In this document: positions 1 through 10,784 of the stretch, piece after piece
Position numbering within the stretch: position 1 is the stretch's first letter
How the letters are laid out: every line of letters starts with the position of its first letter
Source of the DNA: Eutypa lata
Lineage: Eukaryota; Ascomycota; Sordariomycetes; Xylariales; Diatrypaceae
Direction of reading: 5' to 3'
DNA: 64,000 bases
Assembly (NCBI GenBank): GCA_022661535.1
Contig: JAKULF010000021.1
Coordinates: 248,001 to 312,000 of the forward strand
The notes under the pieces: generated by a model
The model's database searches: none
What the model saw: only the letters and a program-made list of their open reading frames with translations
Told to the model about the DNA's origin: nothing
Translations under genes and position numbers: made by a program

Positions 1-2202
1 ATCTTCTGTGAGAAAACAGCCATCTTCGACAGACTCAACCGCCTCATACGTTGCGTTGTTGATTGCAAAGCCTTTGATGGAGACGGTGTCAGTACGAGAG
101 TTGGTCTTGAGCTTGCTCGCGCCATCGCGGCTAACTCCTGGGAAAACAAGCCCACCCAACTCAATCAAATTCCGGGATTCGGTCCGGTTACGGTACGAAG
201 ATGGATTGCCCATGGTGTCAATACCGTCCTTGGGGTAGTCGACAGAGACTTCCTAGAGATGGAGAGAATATCAGGCCGAAACCCACCTTATGGAACCAAC
301 CTTACAAAGATATTGGATGGTTTTCCGCGACTTACTCTTAGAGCTGAATTGATCAAATCGCCCAAACAGAATCCCAGCCCTCAAGACAATGTCACCGTCC
401 TGGTGAAGGCTAATCTTGGTCACTGTAATACCAAACGTGCGCCGAACTGGAACGGCAAAGTCCCGGCCGTCACATTCATGGCGGAAGTTTCCGACGGCAA
501 CCTTGCCTATTTCTGGCGCGGAAACATCAAGAAACTCGATGAGGCCCGAGGTTTGGAGCTGAAGTTCCCTGTTGTTCTCAGTGGCCCTCAACAAATCATA
601 TCGTGCCACTTCAGCTGTGAGGAGATAGTTGGTACGCAGATCATTAAGAAGTTGGAGCCTCAGATTCCGGTATCTGCATTCGATGGTATTAGCACGGGAG
701 AGAGACGCCGTGAGCCGCCAAAAATCGATTTGCTAGATAGCGACTTGGACCTTGAAGAAGGTGACGAGGCGGACATGCTCAATGTTCTAGATGCTTCCGG
801 CCTCGATAATGAGTATCCCGGTCCATTAGATGCCGCGGACGACGATTTCCCATTTATTGATGACCTTTTATCTCAAGACAAATCCAATTTAGAAGATGAC
901 GCTCAGAGAATGGAGAATGGGAAGTGGATGTGTCACCATCGCTGTCGAAATGGTGGAACTACCAAGTCTGGTAAATCATGCTCGCATAAGTGTTGTCACG
1001 AGGGGGTCGATAAGCTACGGCCTCCACCACATCATAGGAAGGCCAAGGGCCTTGCTGAAGGGGACGAGGAAGAGGATTTCCTTGAAGCCTCGGAGTTCTC
1101 ACGGGAAAGTATGCGCGGAGATGGACCCCCTAACCACACCCAAGGCAGAAAGCCAGGCATTGCAAAATCCAAGTCTGCTGGTTCCAGAAGTTGCGAGCGA
1201 CCCGCCCTAGAACTGGGAGGAACATCAAGTCATTCCACGACCCAACACGGAATTTCGAAGGTTGGACGTCCCAGTCTGAAGAGGACGCGCTCGGTTGAGA
1301 ATGCTGCTCGTACTAAGCCCCCGAGAAAGAAGTTGATTTTCAATAAGCCTTCGTCCAAGGATATTTCCTTAGGAGCTGACTATATTGATCTATCTATGGG
1401 ATCTGATAACGTTGAGACTGATAGATTCACTAACACTCAGAAAAAGCATGGCTCGAACGCAGAGATGGGAAGACATGGGCTCGGGGAACTTCACCACAAA
1501 TCGCAGGGTAGCATGCACACTCCTGTGGGACCGAAGGAAGATTATAGGGGTACAGGATCTGCCTTTGATGGAGCTTGTTCCGAAGACCGAAACTCCATTG
1601 GTCAATCAAACATTGCCAATGTGAACGATAGAACACCACCCGATGCTGACAGCCCTACGGACTACGAGTTTCCTGACCTTGATGAATTTTATGGGCCAAA
1701 TGCTGCGGGCAATGTTCAGGATTTCCAAGACACGGTTGAAAACGACGAGACACTATATCCAGGTGTCGTGAACACACTCAAAGAAAGTATTGATCACGGC
1801 CAGGACCCGAATCTGAGCTTCACAACAGTGGATGCACTTCAAAAGGCATCTCAACGCCTGGATATTCCATCAAGTAGCAACAACTCACATGACTCGAGCA
1901 TGCCCCTAGATTCCCCATCGTTTCAACACGATTTCTCGCCAGAACTAGAGTCGAGTCCGCCTTACCCGGCGGTAGATATGCCGGAGCATATGAGCTTCAG
2001 TGCTGACGATAATCTGGACGGGCTTCCACCAGTGGCTACACATGACGATGAACCGTTATTCTTTGATACGGATTCATTTCAGTCCGACGTGGAAGCCGAG
2101 TTTGATGCAGATGCACAGGCACAACAAAATGAACCTCTTTGGGTGGCGGAGGCCGATCCTGAAATCATCGATTCTTTTCGTGGCCATATCAGTTTCGTCT
2201 AG
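1..2202 (+). CDS. MER3/HFM1-type meiotic DNA helicase, C-terminal part (5' partial)
   Basis: This is the 3' end of an ATP-dependent DNA helicase of the Mer3/Hfm1 family, which acts in meiotic crossover formation. The reading frame is open from base 1, so the gene starts outside the window; 733 residues are seen. The first residues include the helix-hairpin-like stretch WENKPTQLNQIPGFGPVTVR, followed by a Sec63-type domain (about residues 90-230). A short zinc-finger-like segment follows near residue 310 (KWMCHHRCRNGG, then SCSHKCCHEG), typical of fungal HFM1 tails. The remaining roughly 400 residues are acidic and low-complexity, as expected for the tail of this family. The helicase core (Walker A/DExH) is not in the window. 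The gene ends with TAG and is followed by about 1 kb without a gene. The family call is firm; the meiotic role is inferred from the family. Confidence 0.85.
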   Translation: MFCEKTAIFDRLNRLIRCVVDCKAFDGDGVSTRVGLELARAIAANSWENKPTQLNQIPGFGPVTVRRWIAHGVNTVLGVVDRDFLEMERISGRNPPYGTNLTKILDGFPRLTLRAELIKSPKQNPSPQDNVTVLVKANLGHCNTKRAPNWNGKVPAVTFMAEVSDGNLAYFWRGNIKKLDEARGLELKFPVVLSGPQQIISCHFSCEEIVGTQIIKKLEPQIPVSAFDGISTGERRREPPKIDLLDSDLDLEEGDEADMLNVLDASGLDNEYPGPLDAADDDFPFIDDLLSQDKSNLEDDAQRMENGKWMCHHRCRNGGTTKSGKSCSHKCCHEGVDKLRPPPHHRKAKGLAEGDEEEDFLEASEFSRESMRGDGPPNHTQGRKPGIAKSKSAGSRSCERPALELGGTSSHSTTQHGISKVGRPSLKRTRSVENAARTKPPRKKLIFNKPSSKDISLGADYIDLSMGSDNVETDRFTNTQKKHGSNAEMGRHGLGELHHKSQGSMHTPVGPKEDYRGTGSAFDGACSEDRNSIGQSNIANVNDRTPPDADSPTDYEFPDLDEFYGPNAAGNVQDFQDTVENDETLYPGVVNTLKESIDHGQDPNLSFTTVDALQKASQRLDIPSSSNNSHDSSMPLDSPSFQHDFSPELESSPPYPAVDMPEHMSFSADDNLDGLPPVATHDDEPLFFDTDSFQSDVEAEFDADAQAQQNEPLWVAEADPEIIDSFRGHISFV

Positions 2203-3277
2203 ATCAGCTCGTTGTCTAAGAACAGGGGATTTCCTATTGGCTATATATAAGAGTACTGTAGGTGCTAGCATGTCGCTGTGAACATTGAAAGAGAGTGGTA
2301 GTGGTCGTGTTGTTGTTGGCGATGGTGTAATGGAACTATGATGGTAATGTGGTCGGGAGTTCGTATGATACATTTCTCAGTGGCTGTTATCATGTCTTCA
2401 AAGGTAATCGCACGATCTCAATAACCTTGACAATCTTAGCATATAATTATGTAGCTTAATGATACTAGTTTGCTTGACAATTGTATTTATTTTGGAATCG
2501 ATGTCAATATGATCCAAAAAGACGTGGCCAAATAAAAAGTTGTTTCATCAACAATATACTGTCTTTTGATAGTCCACAAGTTAATATGTCCCCAATGCAC
2601 ATATTTCGTCCCTGATGATATACACGACTTTTGCCAAGTTAGAAAGATATGGTTGTTCTAATAGAGCAGAATCACACAGCCAGATGAAATGTACCACCAC
2701 ACCACATCTCATCTAGGTGTCTACTATTACATAAACATGCGGCATAGAAATGAAACCCGCATACCCAGGTACCGAAGGCCCTGCTTAGCATTACGAGCAC
2801 GACGAGTGGAAGGATACCTCTAAGTAGGTACTTAGTGCAATTGATTGATTGCAGGAAGCTAGCCAGCCAGCCAGCAAGGTTCTCACAACATGGAACCTCG
2901 TCCCTCAAGGTGCCACAGATAGGAATAAGATGAAATACAACGACCATGATTGGCTGGATCTACTGTACGGTTACCTACGTATGTATCTGAGCACTTACAC
3001 GAAGGTTTTGGTGTATGTATGTAGACATGGGATGAAGTAGGTATGTGCCTCTGTATGTATTTAAGAACTTGCAGGACTCGGTGTGACCTGGATGGCCTCT
3101 TGAGCACACTTCGTTTCTTCCCTCTTACTCTCCTTCTCTCTCTTTTCATTCTTGTGTTGGAGAGTCAGTTCGTTAGTTTCCTTACTAGTGATCTTCTACA
3201 ACTCTATCCTACATATATCTACGGACAGCAACAGTGATAGCAACAGCAAACAGCAACAGCAAACACTAACAGAGACC
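2203..3277. other. Intergenic, 3' flank of MER3 and 5' leader of the CobW gene
   Basis: No gene is supported here. The stretch is AT-rich with short repeats such as tandem AGCC near 2860 and TATGTATG runs near 3015-3060. CAGCAACAGC repeats just before 3278 lie in the probable leader of the next gene. Confidence 0.6.
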
Positions 3278-5702
3278 ATGGCACCAGGCGTACTCGTCGA
3301 CTCACCACCCAGCCCCGTGGCTACCACGGAACCAGTATCAGCAGCAGGAGTGTTTTCCGGTACCAATATCAAAGGTGTTAATAATACTACATCCATCTCT
3401 ACCTCTACCACTGCCACCACCACCACCAAGGAAGGTCACAACGAACAGCAACAGCCACGCCAGCGACTCCCCGTAACCCTCCTATCCGGCTTCCTCGGCT
3501 CGGGCAAGACAACCCTCCTGGAGCACATCCTGACGTCGCGGGACCACCAGCTCCGCGTCGGCGTCATCGTCAACGACGTGGGCGCCCTGAACATCGACGC
3601 CGCCCTCCTCGCCTCCCACGACGTCACCCGCAAGCAGGAGCAGGTCGTCGCCATGCAGAACGGCTGCATCTGCTGGTAGGCAACCTTTTCTTTTTCGTTA
3701 ATTATTCTTTTCTTTTCTTTCTTTCTTCCCGTTGTGCCTGGCTGGCTGAGTTCAGTGCTGGGAAGTTACATATTAAAGGGGGGGAATGCCTGGCACCGGA
3801 TTCGAATAACTCCCCAGCCTCTTTGCTTGCTTGCTTGCAAAGATTTTCGTAAAGGATCAAATTGCTAACTTTATTTAAATGTTGAAAGTACGCTGAGGGG
3901 CGACTTGCTCGAGGAGGTCGCGCGCCTCGCTGACGCTGGAGACGTCGAATATCTGGTTATTGAGAGCTCGGGCGTCAGTGAGCCTATGCAGGTTGCGGAG
4001 ACTTTTTCGGAGGAGTGAGTCTGATCCTCTGATACTTCTCTCATCCACCCACTCACTCACTCACTTGGTCACACGCCGTCTTTCTATAGGTATATGTTAC
4101 TTGACTAACACCTGATTAATACCTATCTATAGGTTCGCTGAGATGCACATTGCTGCCGGCCATGACCTGGAGAGCGAGAACAAGGACGACGGCACTGGCA
4201 CCGACGCCAATGCCAACGCGGAGTCCAACAAGCGATTGGCGGAGATCCTCAAAGCCGGCGGCCTTTCCCGCGTTGCGCGCCTCGACACGTGTGTCACCAT
4301 GGTGGATGCTGTTAACTTCATGAGTGACTTCCAGTAAGTAGGCTTTCGAGTTCATTCACTTCACTTCGTACATAGCTCCTTATGTAGTTTAAGGGGTTGG
4401 AGTTGGTCTAAAAAGGGGGTCACGTGGAGAGGGGTGTTCGGAACACCATGATTCTAATCAACAGGTTATTACAATATCCAAAAAGGGAGTAATTACTGAC
4501 TCTATCTGACGCACACAGCACGGCCGACTTCCTAGCCGACCGGCAAGCCAACCGGGCGGACCTGCCCGACGAGGACGACCGCAACATCAGCGACCTGCAA
4601 GTGGACCAGGTGGAGTTCGCCGACGTGATCGTAGTGAACAAGTGCGACCTCGTCCCGGCGGCGGAAGCGAACCGGATCCGGGGCGTGGTGTCCAAGCTGA
4701 ACCCGGGGGCCAAGATCCTGGCGACGGCCAAGGCCCGGCTCGACGTGCGCGAGATCCTCGACACGAAGCTGTTCGGGTACGAGAAGGCGGCGCTCGCGGC
4801 GGGCTGGCTCAAGAGCCTGACCGAGGGGGAGGACCTCAGCCCCGAGACCGAGGAGTACGGCATCGGCACTTTCGTGTACCGTGCCCGCAGGCCGTTCCAC
4901 CCGGCACGGCTGTGGGAGACCATCAAGGATGTTTTTGTGGTTATCCAGGAGGAGCTCGTTCCGCAGGGTGGGGAGGAGATGGATGAGGATGACGATAACG
5001 ATAGCGATGAGAACGAGGATGAAGAGATGGAGGATGATGATGAGGAGGAAGAGCAGCCTCAACTCAACCCGAAGAAACGTCTAGAAGCTAAGATGGCCCA
5101 CGAGACGTTCGGCCCCTTGTTACGATCGAAGGGTTTCCTGTGGCTAGCGACGCGATCTCGCATGGTAAGTGGACCCCCACACATATTATCGATCATAATA
5201 TTTCCTCCTATATCCATTCTTCTTTCACTCCCTTCCATGAATCAAAAGCTAACTACTTCTTGACATACACGAATAGTTCGGCGAGTGGTCCCAAGCCGGC
5301 GTGATGCTGACCATCTCCGCGGGCGACGCCTGGCGCTGCGAGATGCCCGAGGCCGACCTGCCGCGGGACCCGCTGGCGCGCGCCGCCATCCTCCGCGACT
5401 TCGAGGGCCGCTGGGGCGATCGCCGGCAGGAGCTCGTCTTCATCGGGCAGAAGATGCGCGGCGAAGGTGAAGATGGTGGTGGTGGTGGTGGTCGGCAGAA
5501 GATCCAGGAGGCTATGGATGCTTGTCTGCTGGACGACGAGGAGTTCCGTGCCTGGGAGGAGGTTATGGAGGAAGGTGGCGGGGATGTCGAGGGGAAGCTC
5601 GCGGATCTGTTCGAGGATGGCTTTGAGGATTGGGTTGAGGTTGATGCCCATGCCCATGCCCATGCTCATGCGGGACATGATCATCATGGTCATACTCATT
5701 GA
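3278..5702 (+). CDS. CobW/COG0523 metallochaperone GTPase
   Basis: A GTP-binding protein of the CobW/P47K (COG0523) family, which hands metal ions such as zinc or cobalt to client metalloproteins. I read five exons: 3278-3675, 3889-4014, 4133-4333, 4519-5164 and 5277-5702, giving 598 residues. Each junction restores a conserved motif. Walker A is GFLGSGKT, the metal-binding GCICC motif is completed across intron 1 (then TLRGDLL), ESSGVSEP follows, FMSDFHTADFL is formed across intron 3, and VVNKCDLV is the G4 motif. The CobW C-terminal domain starts near [20 protein letters not shown]. An acidic Asp/Glu insert lies before it, and the tail is a His-Ala repeat ending HDHHGHTH, a likely metal-binding extension. 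The first 70 residues are Ser/Thr-rich and look disordered. The start ATG is the first in frame. The client metal cannot be told from sequence. Confidence 0.88.
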
Positions 5703-5789
5703 TAGTGCGAAGTGGTATTAAATCCTTGATATAATTACGGATTCAATATTACGTAAGGGTAATTAAGTTTGCTAAGAAGTACATCATAC

Positions 5790-7417
5790 TCACACACATG
5801 TGAATGCTTCGGGGACTGTTGGGTCTCCACCCACGTAATGTTGAACCCGTGGATATGCACATAATGGTCTCTCTGATTGTCTGCCAAGCCCGTCAAGCCC
5901 TTTAGCTGAGAGCGTGTCCGGCGCGACGTTATTCTCGACCCAGTTCACAATGACGCCTAAAGTGTGCTCGAATGAAGGTACAATGCCGACGTGGGTGGTA
6001 TGGTCCGCACCGGGCGCCAAGAATAGACGGTAAAACTCGTGTGCATTGGGATCTTTCTCCAGAACCCGATCATAGTAGCTAACACTGCCGTTATACGGGA
6101 TGGCTTGATCTGCTGTGCCGTGCCAGTTGAGCATTTTGCCCCCGGCATTCCGGAACTCGGAAAGATCAGGGTCTGAGGTACCGATGATCGACGAGAACTC
6201 GCTGGTGCAGGCATGAACGAGCTCGTCCCACTCTCGGTGGGCGATGGAACTCAGATCAAAACTCGGGTCCTTCTTCACAAAATATCTCACCCAGATATTT
6301 CGATATGAAAAAGGGGAAAAGTGTTCCGAGTACCATCATGGGCGTCAAGCGTTGTGGAGGCGGGGCCGATCAAAGGCTGCGTGAGGTTCGCATCGTAGCC
6401 GAAACCAAACCATTGGAATTCGCCGTCCTTGCTCCTGGGGCCGTCCCAGCAAGCTGCCGCGACTTCTGCCGCTTCCGCCGAGAATATCTTTTGGTCGCCA
6501 TCGCACTCAAATGGTGCGCCGACAAGTCCGCGGGGGTCAGATTGACACTTCCCGGGATAGGAGATGATACCGTCCTCTACACCATCGAGAAGGTCGCAGG
6601 CAGCGATCGCGGCTCTAGTCATGGCATCGATTTCGCATGGAGGTGGGTATGTCTTCAGCGTATCCATTACGAAGCCGGGGTATATATTGGCGAACAAGAA
6701 GCTGGCCCAGTTAATCGCTGGCAAAAGCCCTAAGATGCCATCGAAATCGCTGGGATATCGCTGTGCCAACATGTGACCTTGTCTTCCGCCAGTTGAAGTC
6801 CCAGCAAAGTAGGAATGCGATGCCGGCCGATGATAGAATGCAGCAGTGACTGCTTTACCGATCACCGCCATGTCGTGAAGTGCAAGGTGGGCGAAATCCA
6901 CGAGCAACGGCCAGTTGATGTTACCCTCACTCGACAAAGCCCAGTCGATGTCGTATAGTTTCGTGTAATCCAAGCGGTCCGTGTGACCGCCATCCGTTGT
7001 AGAAACCGAGAAACCAGATTCCAGGCCGGGCATAACGGAGAATTGAAGAGACGAGTGCCCTCCAGCAATGAGACCACCTCCTCCATTCCCCATAAACCGC
7101 CCATCCCACCGGCCCTCGAGCGGAAGGAGTGTCAAAACCGTGATTGTATCATCCCAGCCGGGATGAGTGTAGGTGACAGTAACATTGCAGAAGTATAGGT
7201 TTTCTACGGGAGGGACGGGCGGCATCGGAGGGGCCGAGTAGTATGTATAGTTGAGCTGCGCCTGCGCCGCGATCGAGAGTAGCTCCATGCCTCGCATCTT
7301 TGGCAGTTGGAAGGCTTCAGCGTTGCAAGCCAAAGAGTCGGGGCTAATGGGCACAGGCGCCGGATTGCGAAAACCCGGCGCGGGAGCCATAGCCGCGTAG
7401 ATCCAGTCGGTACGCAT
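5790..7417 (-). pseudogene. Tannase/feruloyl-esterase family hydrolase, frameshifted
   Basis: The reading frame matches the tannase/feruloyl esterase B family, which cleaves ester bonds of phenolic acids such as gallate or ferulate. It opens at ATG 7417 and runs to about 6288, where ...FHIEIS meets a stop. The frame then resumes one base off as WVRYFVKKDPSFDL and runs to the family-typical end QHYVGGDPTVPEAFTCV at 5790. No GT-AG intron fits the break, so it is a one-base indel or a sequencing error. The Ser motif is GTSTGGRQG, the Asp lies in WHGTADQAIP and the His in GADHTTHVG. Both cysteines of the usual CS-D-HC motif are Thr here. No signal peptide is visible, although most relatives are secreted. 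It faces the alpha/beta hydrolase gene across about 490 bp. It could be a young pseudogene or an intact gene with an assembly error. Confidence 0.75.
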
Positions 7418-7785
7418 TAGAGGAAGTGAGTGGTAGGAATAACGGTAGCGAGGACTGACAGCTCCGTCGCGTCAACCCCTTTTCGCAACCGGGTGGACGA
7501 GGCTCACCTGTTTCTTTTATATAGTCGAAGCGTGTGTGTATAGCACCTCCCCTATCCACGGTTGTGCGCAGAACTTGCAGAACTTCCGATGCCAATTGCC
7601 GAAATACTGAAACAATTCTAACTTGCCTCCCTACCCCACTCAATCATCCTGGTTCGGGATCGTGGTAACGCATCGGACTCCGCGCCGGGGGCTCTCGAGT
7701 CTCCCGGACCGACTGGTTTGCATAGGCGATACTTTTGACTACTCGTATTAGATTAGCTTCATGCTTAATGAATGAAGCAGCGCAG

Positions 7786-7793
7786 TTATAAAA
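7786..7793 (+). promoter_or_regulatory. TATA box of the alpha/beta hydrolase gene
   Basis: TTATAAAA lies about 116 bp before the ATG at 7909. It places transcription start near 7820 and argues against any upstream translation start. Confidence 0.5.
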
Positions 7794-7908
7794 CCATTCT
7801 TTGGACGTCAACCTCATTTTCTTGACAGAGGTTCATAGGCCTATTCGAAAAATAGGGTCGTGTCGCCCCCTTACTGTGCCTACCACCTGCAACCTTGAAT
7901 CTAATCAG

Positions 7909-8898
7909 ATGGCAGCGTTCGAAGTTCCCCGTCGTCCAGCTTACGACCCTTTGCTCGTATCCGTCATGGAAGCAAGCAAGGACATGTTTCCAGAAAAGCT
8001 GGACGTGCCCTTCGCGAGAGCTACCGGTATGGGCGAACAGCTCGATTTCGGGCCAAAGCAGGTGATCGACGCATTACCACACCTGAAGCACAGCGAATAC
8101 TCCGCCCCGGGCTTAGAGGCTGGCGATGACAATGTGCTATTATCGATATTCTCACCGATTGCGCCTACTAGCACGAGTCTGCCTGCGGTGTACTTTATCC
8201 ACGGTGGTGGTCAATTTTCGGGCGATAGATTCGCCGCCCTGAGCGTCGTGATGGAATGGTTCGAATCCATCGACATCACCTTCGTGTCTGTAGAGTACCG
8301 CCTTGCTCCGGAACATCGAGCCCCTGCCGCCCTGCACGATTCCTACGCTGGCTTGCTCTGGCTCGTGGCGCACGCAGAGGACCTCGGGGTGGATACTTCC
8401 AAGATCATCATCTGTGGCGGATCTGGGGGCGCCCCGATCGCCGCCGGGACAAGCATGCTCTGTACAAGACATGCGAAACCATTTCCTCTCGCGCAGATGA
8501 TTTTGACCCCGATGCTGGACGATCGAGACAGCACCGTCTCGTCGAAGCAGTTTGCCCGAGACGGACCCTGGTGTGGCACCACGAACCGCATGGCATGGGA
8601 TTGCGTACTCGGCGATAGTCGAGGCAGTGCGGGTGTCGACGAGCTGGTTGCCCCAGGGCGCGCGACTGATCTGGTCGGCATGCCGCCTACGTTCGTTGAC
8701 GCAGGGGCGTGTGAGGTATTCTGCGATGAGGCGGTGGCTTTCGCGTCGAATCTCTGGAAGTCGGGCGTCAATCCCGAGCTGCATGTCTGGCCCGGCGCGT
8801 TCCACGGGTTCGATATGCTCGGCTTTGCAACACCCCTGGCTCAAGCTTCGAGAAATGCGAAGAAGAATTGGATCAGGCGAGTTTTAACTATGTCATAA
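7909..8898 (+). CDS. Alpha/beta hydrolase fold-3 (HSL-type) esterase
   Basis: An intronless 329-residue esterase/lipase of the hormone-sensitive-lipase group. The oxyanion-hole motif is FIHGGGQFSG near residue 95. The nucleophile elbow is CGGSGGAP (usually GDSAGG; here Asp is Gly but the Ser is kept). The family motif VEYRLAPEHRAPAALHD is intact. An acid residue is offered by the GACEVFCDEA region and the catalytic His by WPGAFHGFD near the C terminus. The start is the first ATG after a TATA box. The frame is open further upstream but has no ATG there. There is no signal peptide, so the enzyme is probably cytosolic. It shares its promoter region with the tannase-family gene on the other strand. 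Substrate is unknown; small esters are likely from the family. Confidence 0.85.
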   Translation: MAAFEVPRRPAYDPLLVSVMEASKDMFPEKLDVPFARATGMGEQLDFGPKQVIDALPHLKHSEYSAPGLEAGDDNVLLSIFSPIAPTSTSLPAVYFIHGGGQFSGDRFAALSVVMEWFESIDITFVSVEYRLAPEHRAPAALHDSYAGLLWLVAHAEDLGVDTSKIIICGGSGGAPIAAGTSMLCTRHAKPFPLAQMILTPMLDDRDSTVSSKQFARDGPWCGTTNRMAWDCVLGDSRGSAGVDELVAPGRATDLVGMPPTFVDAGACEVFCDEAVAFASNLWKSGVNPELHVWPGAFHGFDMLGFATPLAQASRNAKKNWIRRVLTMS

Positions 8899-9219
8899 AT
8901 GTGAAAAGGTTAATACCGGTATATCAAATACTTGTACGTTACTTACATTAATAAAACGTGCCAGTTTTAATATTTACTTAATTGTTTTGCTCATTTTGTG
9001 TTTACTGTTTTTGTTCTTTTATAAATTTAATAAAATTGACTTTATGCCTCAAGTTCAAGTTGTACGAGCTGTTATGCTGTTGGCTGTATTAACAACAAGC
9101 TGCATCGCCCCCAACCCGCCTTCGTCTTTTTATTATTACCTCAGAACCCTCCTCCAACCATCCCTGTTTTCGTTCCTCTAAACACTTCGTTCACCTCCTC
9201 CGTGATATCATCCTTCATC

Positions 9220-10784
9220 ATGGGCTACAATGTAACTTCTGGTGGCTTAATAGGACTTGTCCTCTTGGCTCTCTTCCTCCTTCAACGTCAACGCCAGAGG
9301 AAAGCATCGGCGCAAAAACATGCTCGATGCGAATCAGCAATTATGTATCAGCCCAGAGAACCATTCTTCGGGTTTGACTTCCAGATGAAAATATACATGG
9401 ATATATCGTTCATTTATAGCCTGCATCGGCGATATGGAACGACATACCAAGTTCGGTCCTGGGTCGGTCTTCCTACGGTCTGCACCATCGCCCCTGAGAA
9501 TCTTCATTTCATCAATGTGTCTAAGGACTTCGGTGTCGCGCCAATGAGGCTGCCTGGAATGGAGTATTTCTGTGGGCGTGGATTCATCACTACCGATGGT
9601 GAGACTTGGAAGCACTCTCGGAACCTACTAAAGCCGTCATTGGATCTAGGTAACATCCGTGACCTAAACATTCTAAAAAGAGAGGTGGATGCACTCTTAC
9701 GACAGTTGCCAAAGGATAGATCAACTGTCGATCTACAGCCACTTCTATATGTCATGGTTAGCTATCCTGAACATGACCAGTTTCTCATACACTAAGCATA
9801 CCTTGCAGTTCATGAACTCAGCTTTACATTTCGTGCTGGGTGTTCACCCGTCGGAGCAACCATCTGGCGCACCCCTTACATCCGAGGAGTTTGTTACATC
9901 ATTCCATAGTGCACTTCAGTACAGCATGTTTAGAGTGCTGTTGGGTTGGATGTGGAATCTCCTGCCGCAGAAAAGATATATTGATACATGCGCTAAAGCG
10001 CACAGATTCCTGGACTACTATATCAATCAGGCATCGGGAGAAAGCCATGAACAGAAGAGCAAAAGTCTAATTCACGCCCTTTCAGCCCAGACTGATGATT
10101 CAGCATTCATCCGAAGCCAAGTAATCCAAGCTACGATGGCAGCACAAGACACCACATCTGAACTTCTCACCAATGCATTGTTTCTATTGGCACGACATCC
10201 CAGATACTGGGAAGAACTTCGCACGGAGTTTGTTGATACACCTGAAGATTCCCTTTCGGCCGAGAACCTTTTGAGCTCCAAGTTGATTCAGAACATTATG
10301 CACGAGAGTAAGAGCCAAATCTCTTCTACCCGATATGGAAATTCGCTAACTCATCTTATTAGCTTTGCGCCTTCACCCAATCTTCCCCGTGATTGGACGC
10401 ATCGCATTACAGGACACCGTGCTCCCAGTTGGGGGAGGCCGCCGCCACAACCGTCCTCTGTTCATCCCGAAGGGGTCAATGGTCGTCATGAGTTATTACG
10501 CGCTCCACCGCAACCCCGAGGTCTTCGGAGACGACGTCGAGGCATTCCGACCCGAGCGCTGGAACCCGAGGAAGCCGGAGCGTTGGTCGTTCCTGGGATT
10601 CGGCGGGGGCAATCGGGCGTGCTTAGGGCAGCAGAAAGCGATGGTCGAGGCCTCGTACGTACTGGCCCGACTGGCTCGGGGAATCAGCAAGCTGGAGAGT
10701 AGGGACACCCGGGATTGGAAGGGGGAGTTGAAGATTACGTGCAAGAGCGCGAACGGATGCAAGGTCGCGGTTCAGTTGGCCTAG
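9220..10784 (+). CDS. Cytochrome P450, CYP52-like
   Basis: A microsomal P450 of 485 residues in three exons: 9220-9756, 9809-10307 and 10363-10784. The N terminus carries one membrane anchor (GGLIGLVLLALFLLQ). The I-helix reads MAAQDTTSE, where the usual Gly of AGxDTT is Ala. The ExxR helix is HETLRLHP, formed exactly across intron 2. FRPERWNP is the PERF region, and the heme loop is FLGFGGGNRACLGQQ with its Cys ligand. These features resemble the CYP52 clan, whose members hydroxylate alkanes or fatty acids at the chain end. The true start is the ATG at 9220, in good context, about 320 bp after the hydrolase gene on the same strand. The substrate is not known; the neighbourhood of esterases and an MFS carrier suggests a catabolic role. 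Confidence 0.87.

Noticed and set aside
6540..7200. Open frames on the plus strand opposite the tannase-family gene
   Set aside because: They are antisense shadows of the esterase frame, which shows clear family motifs.
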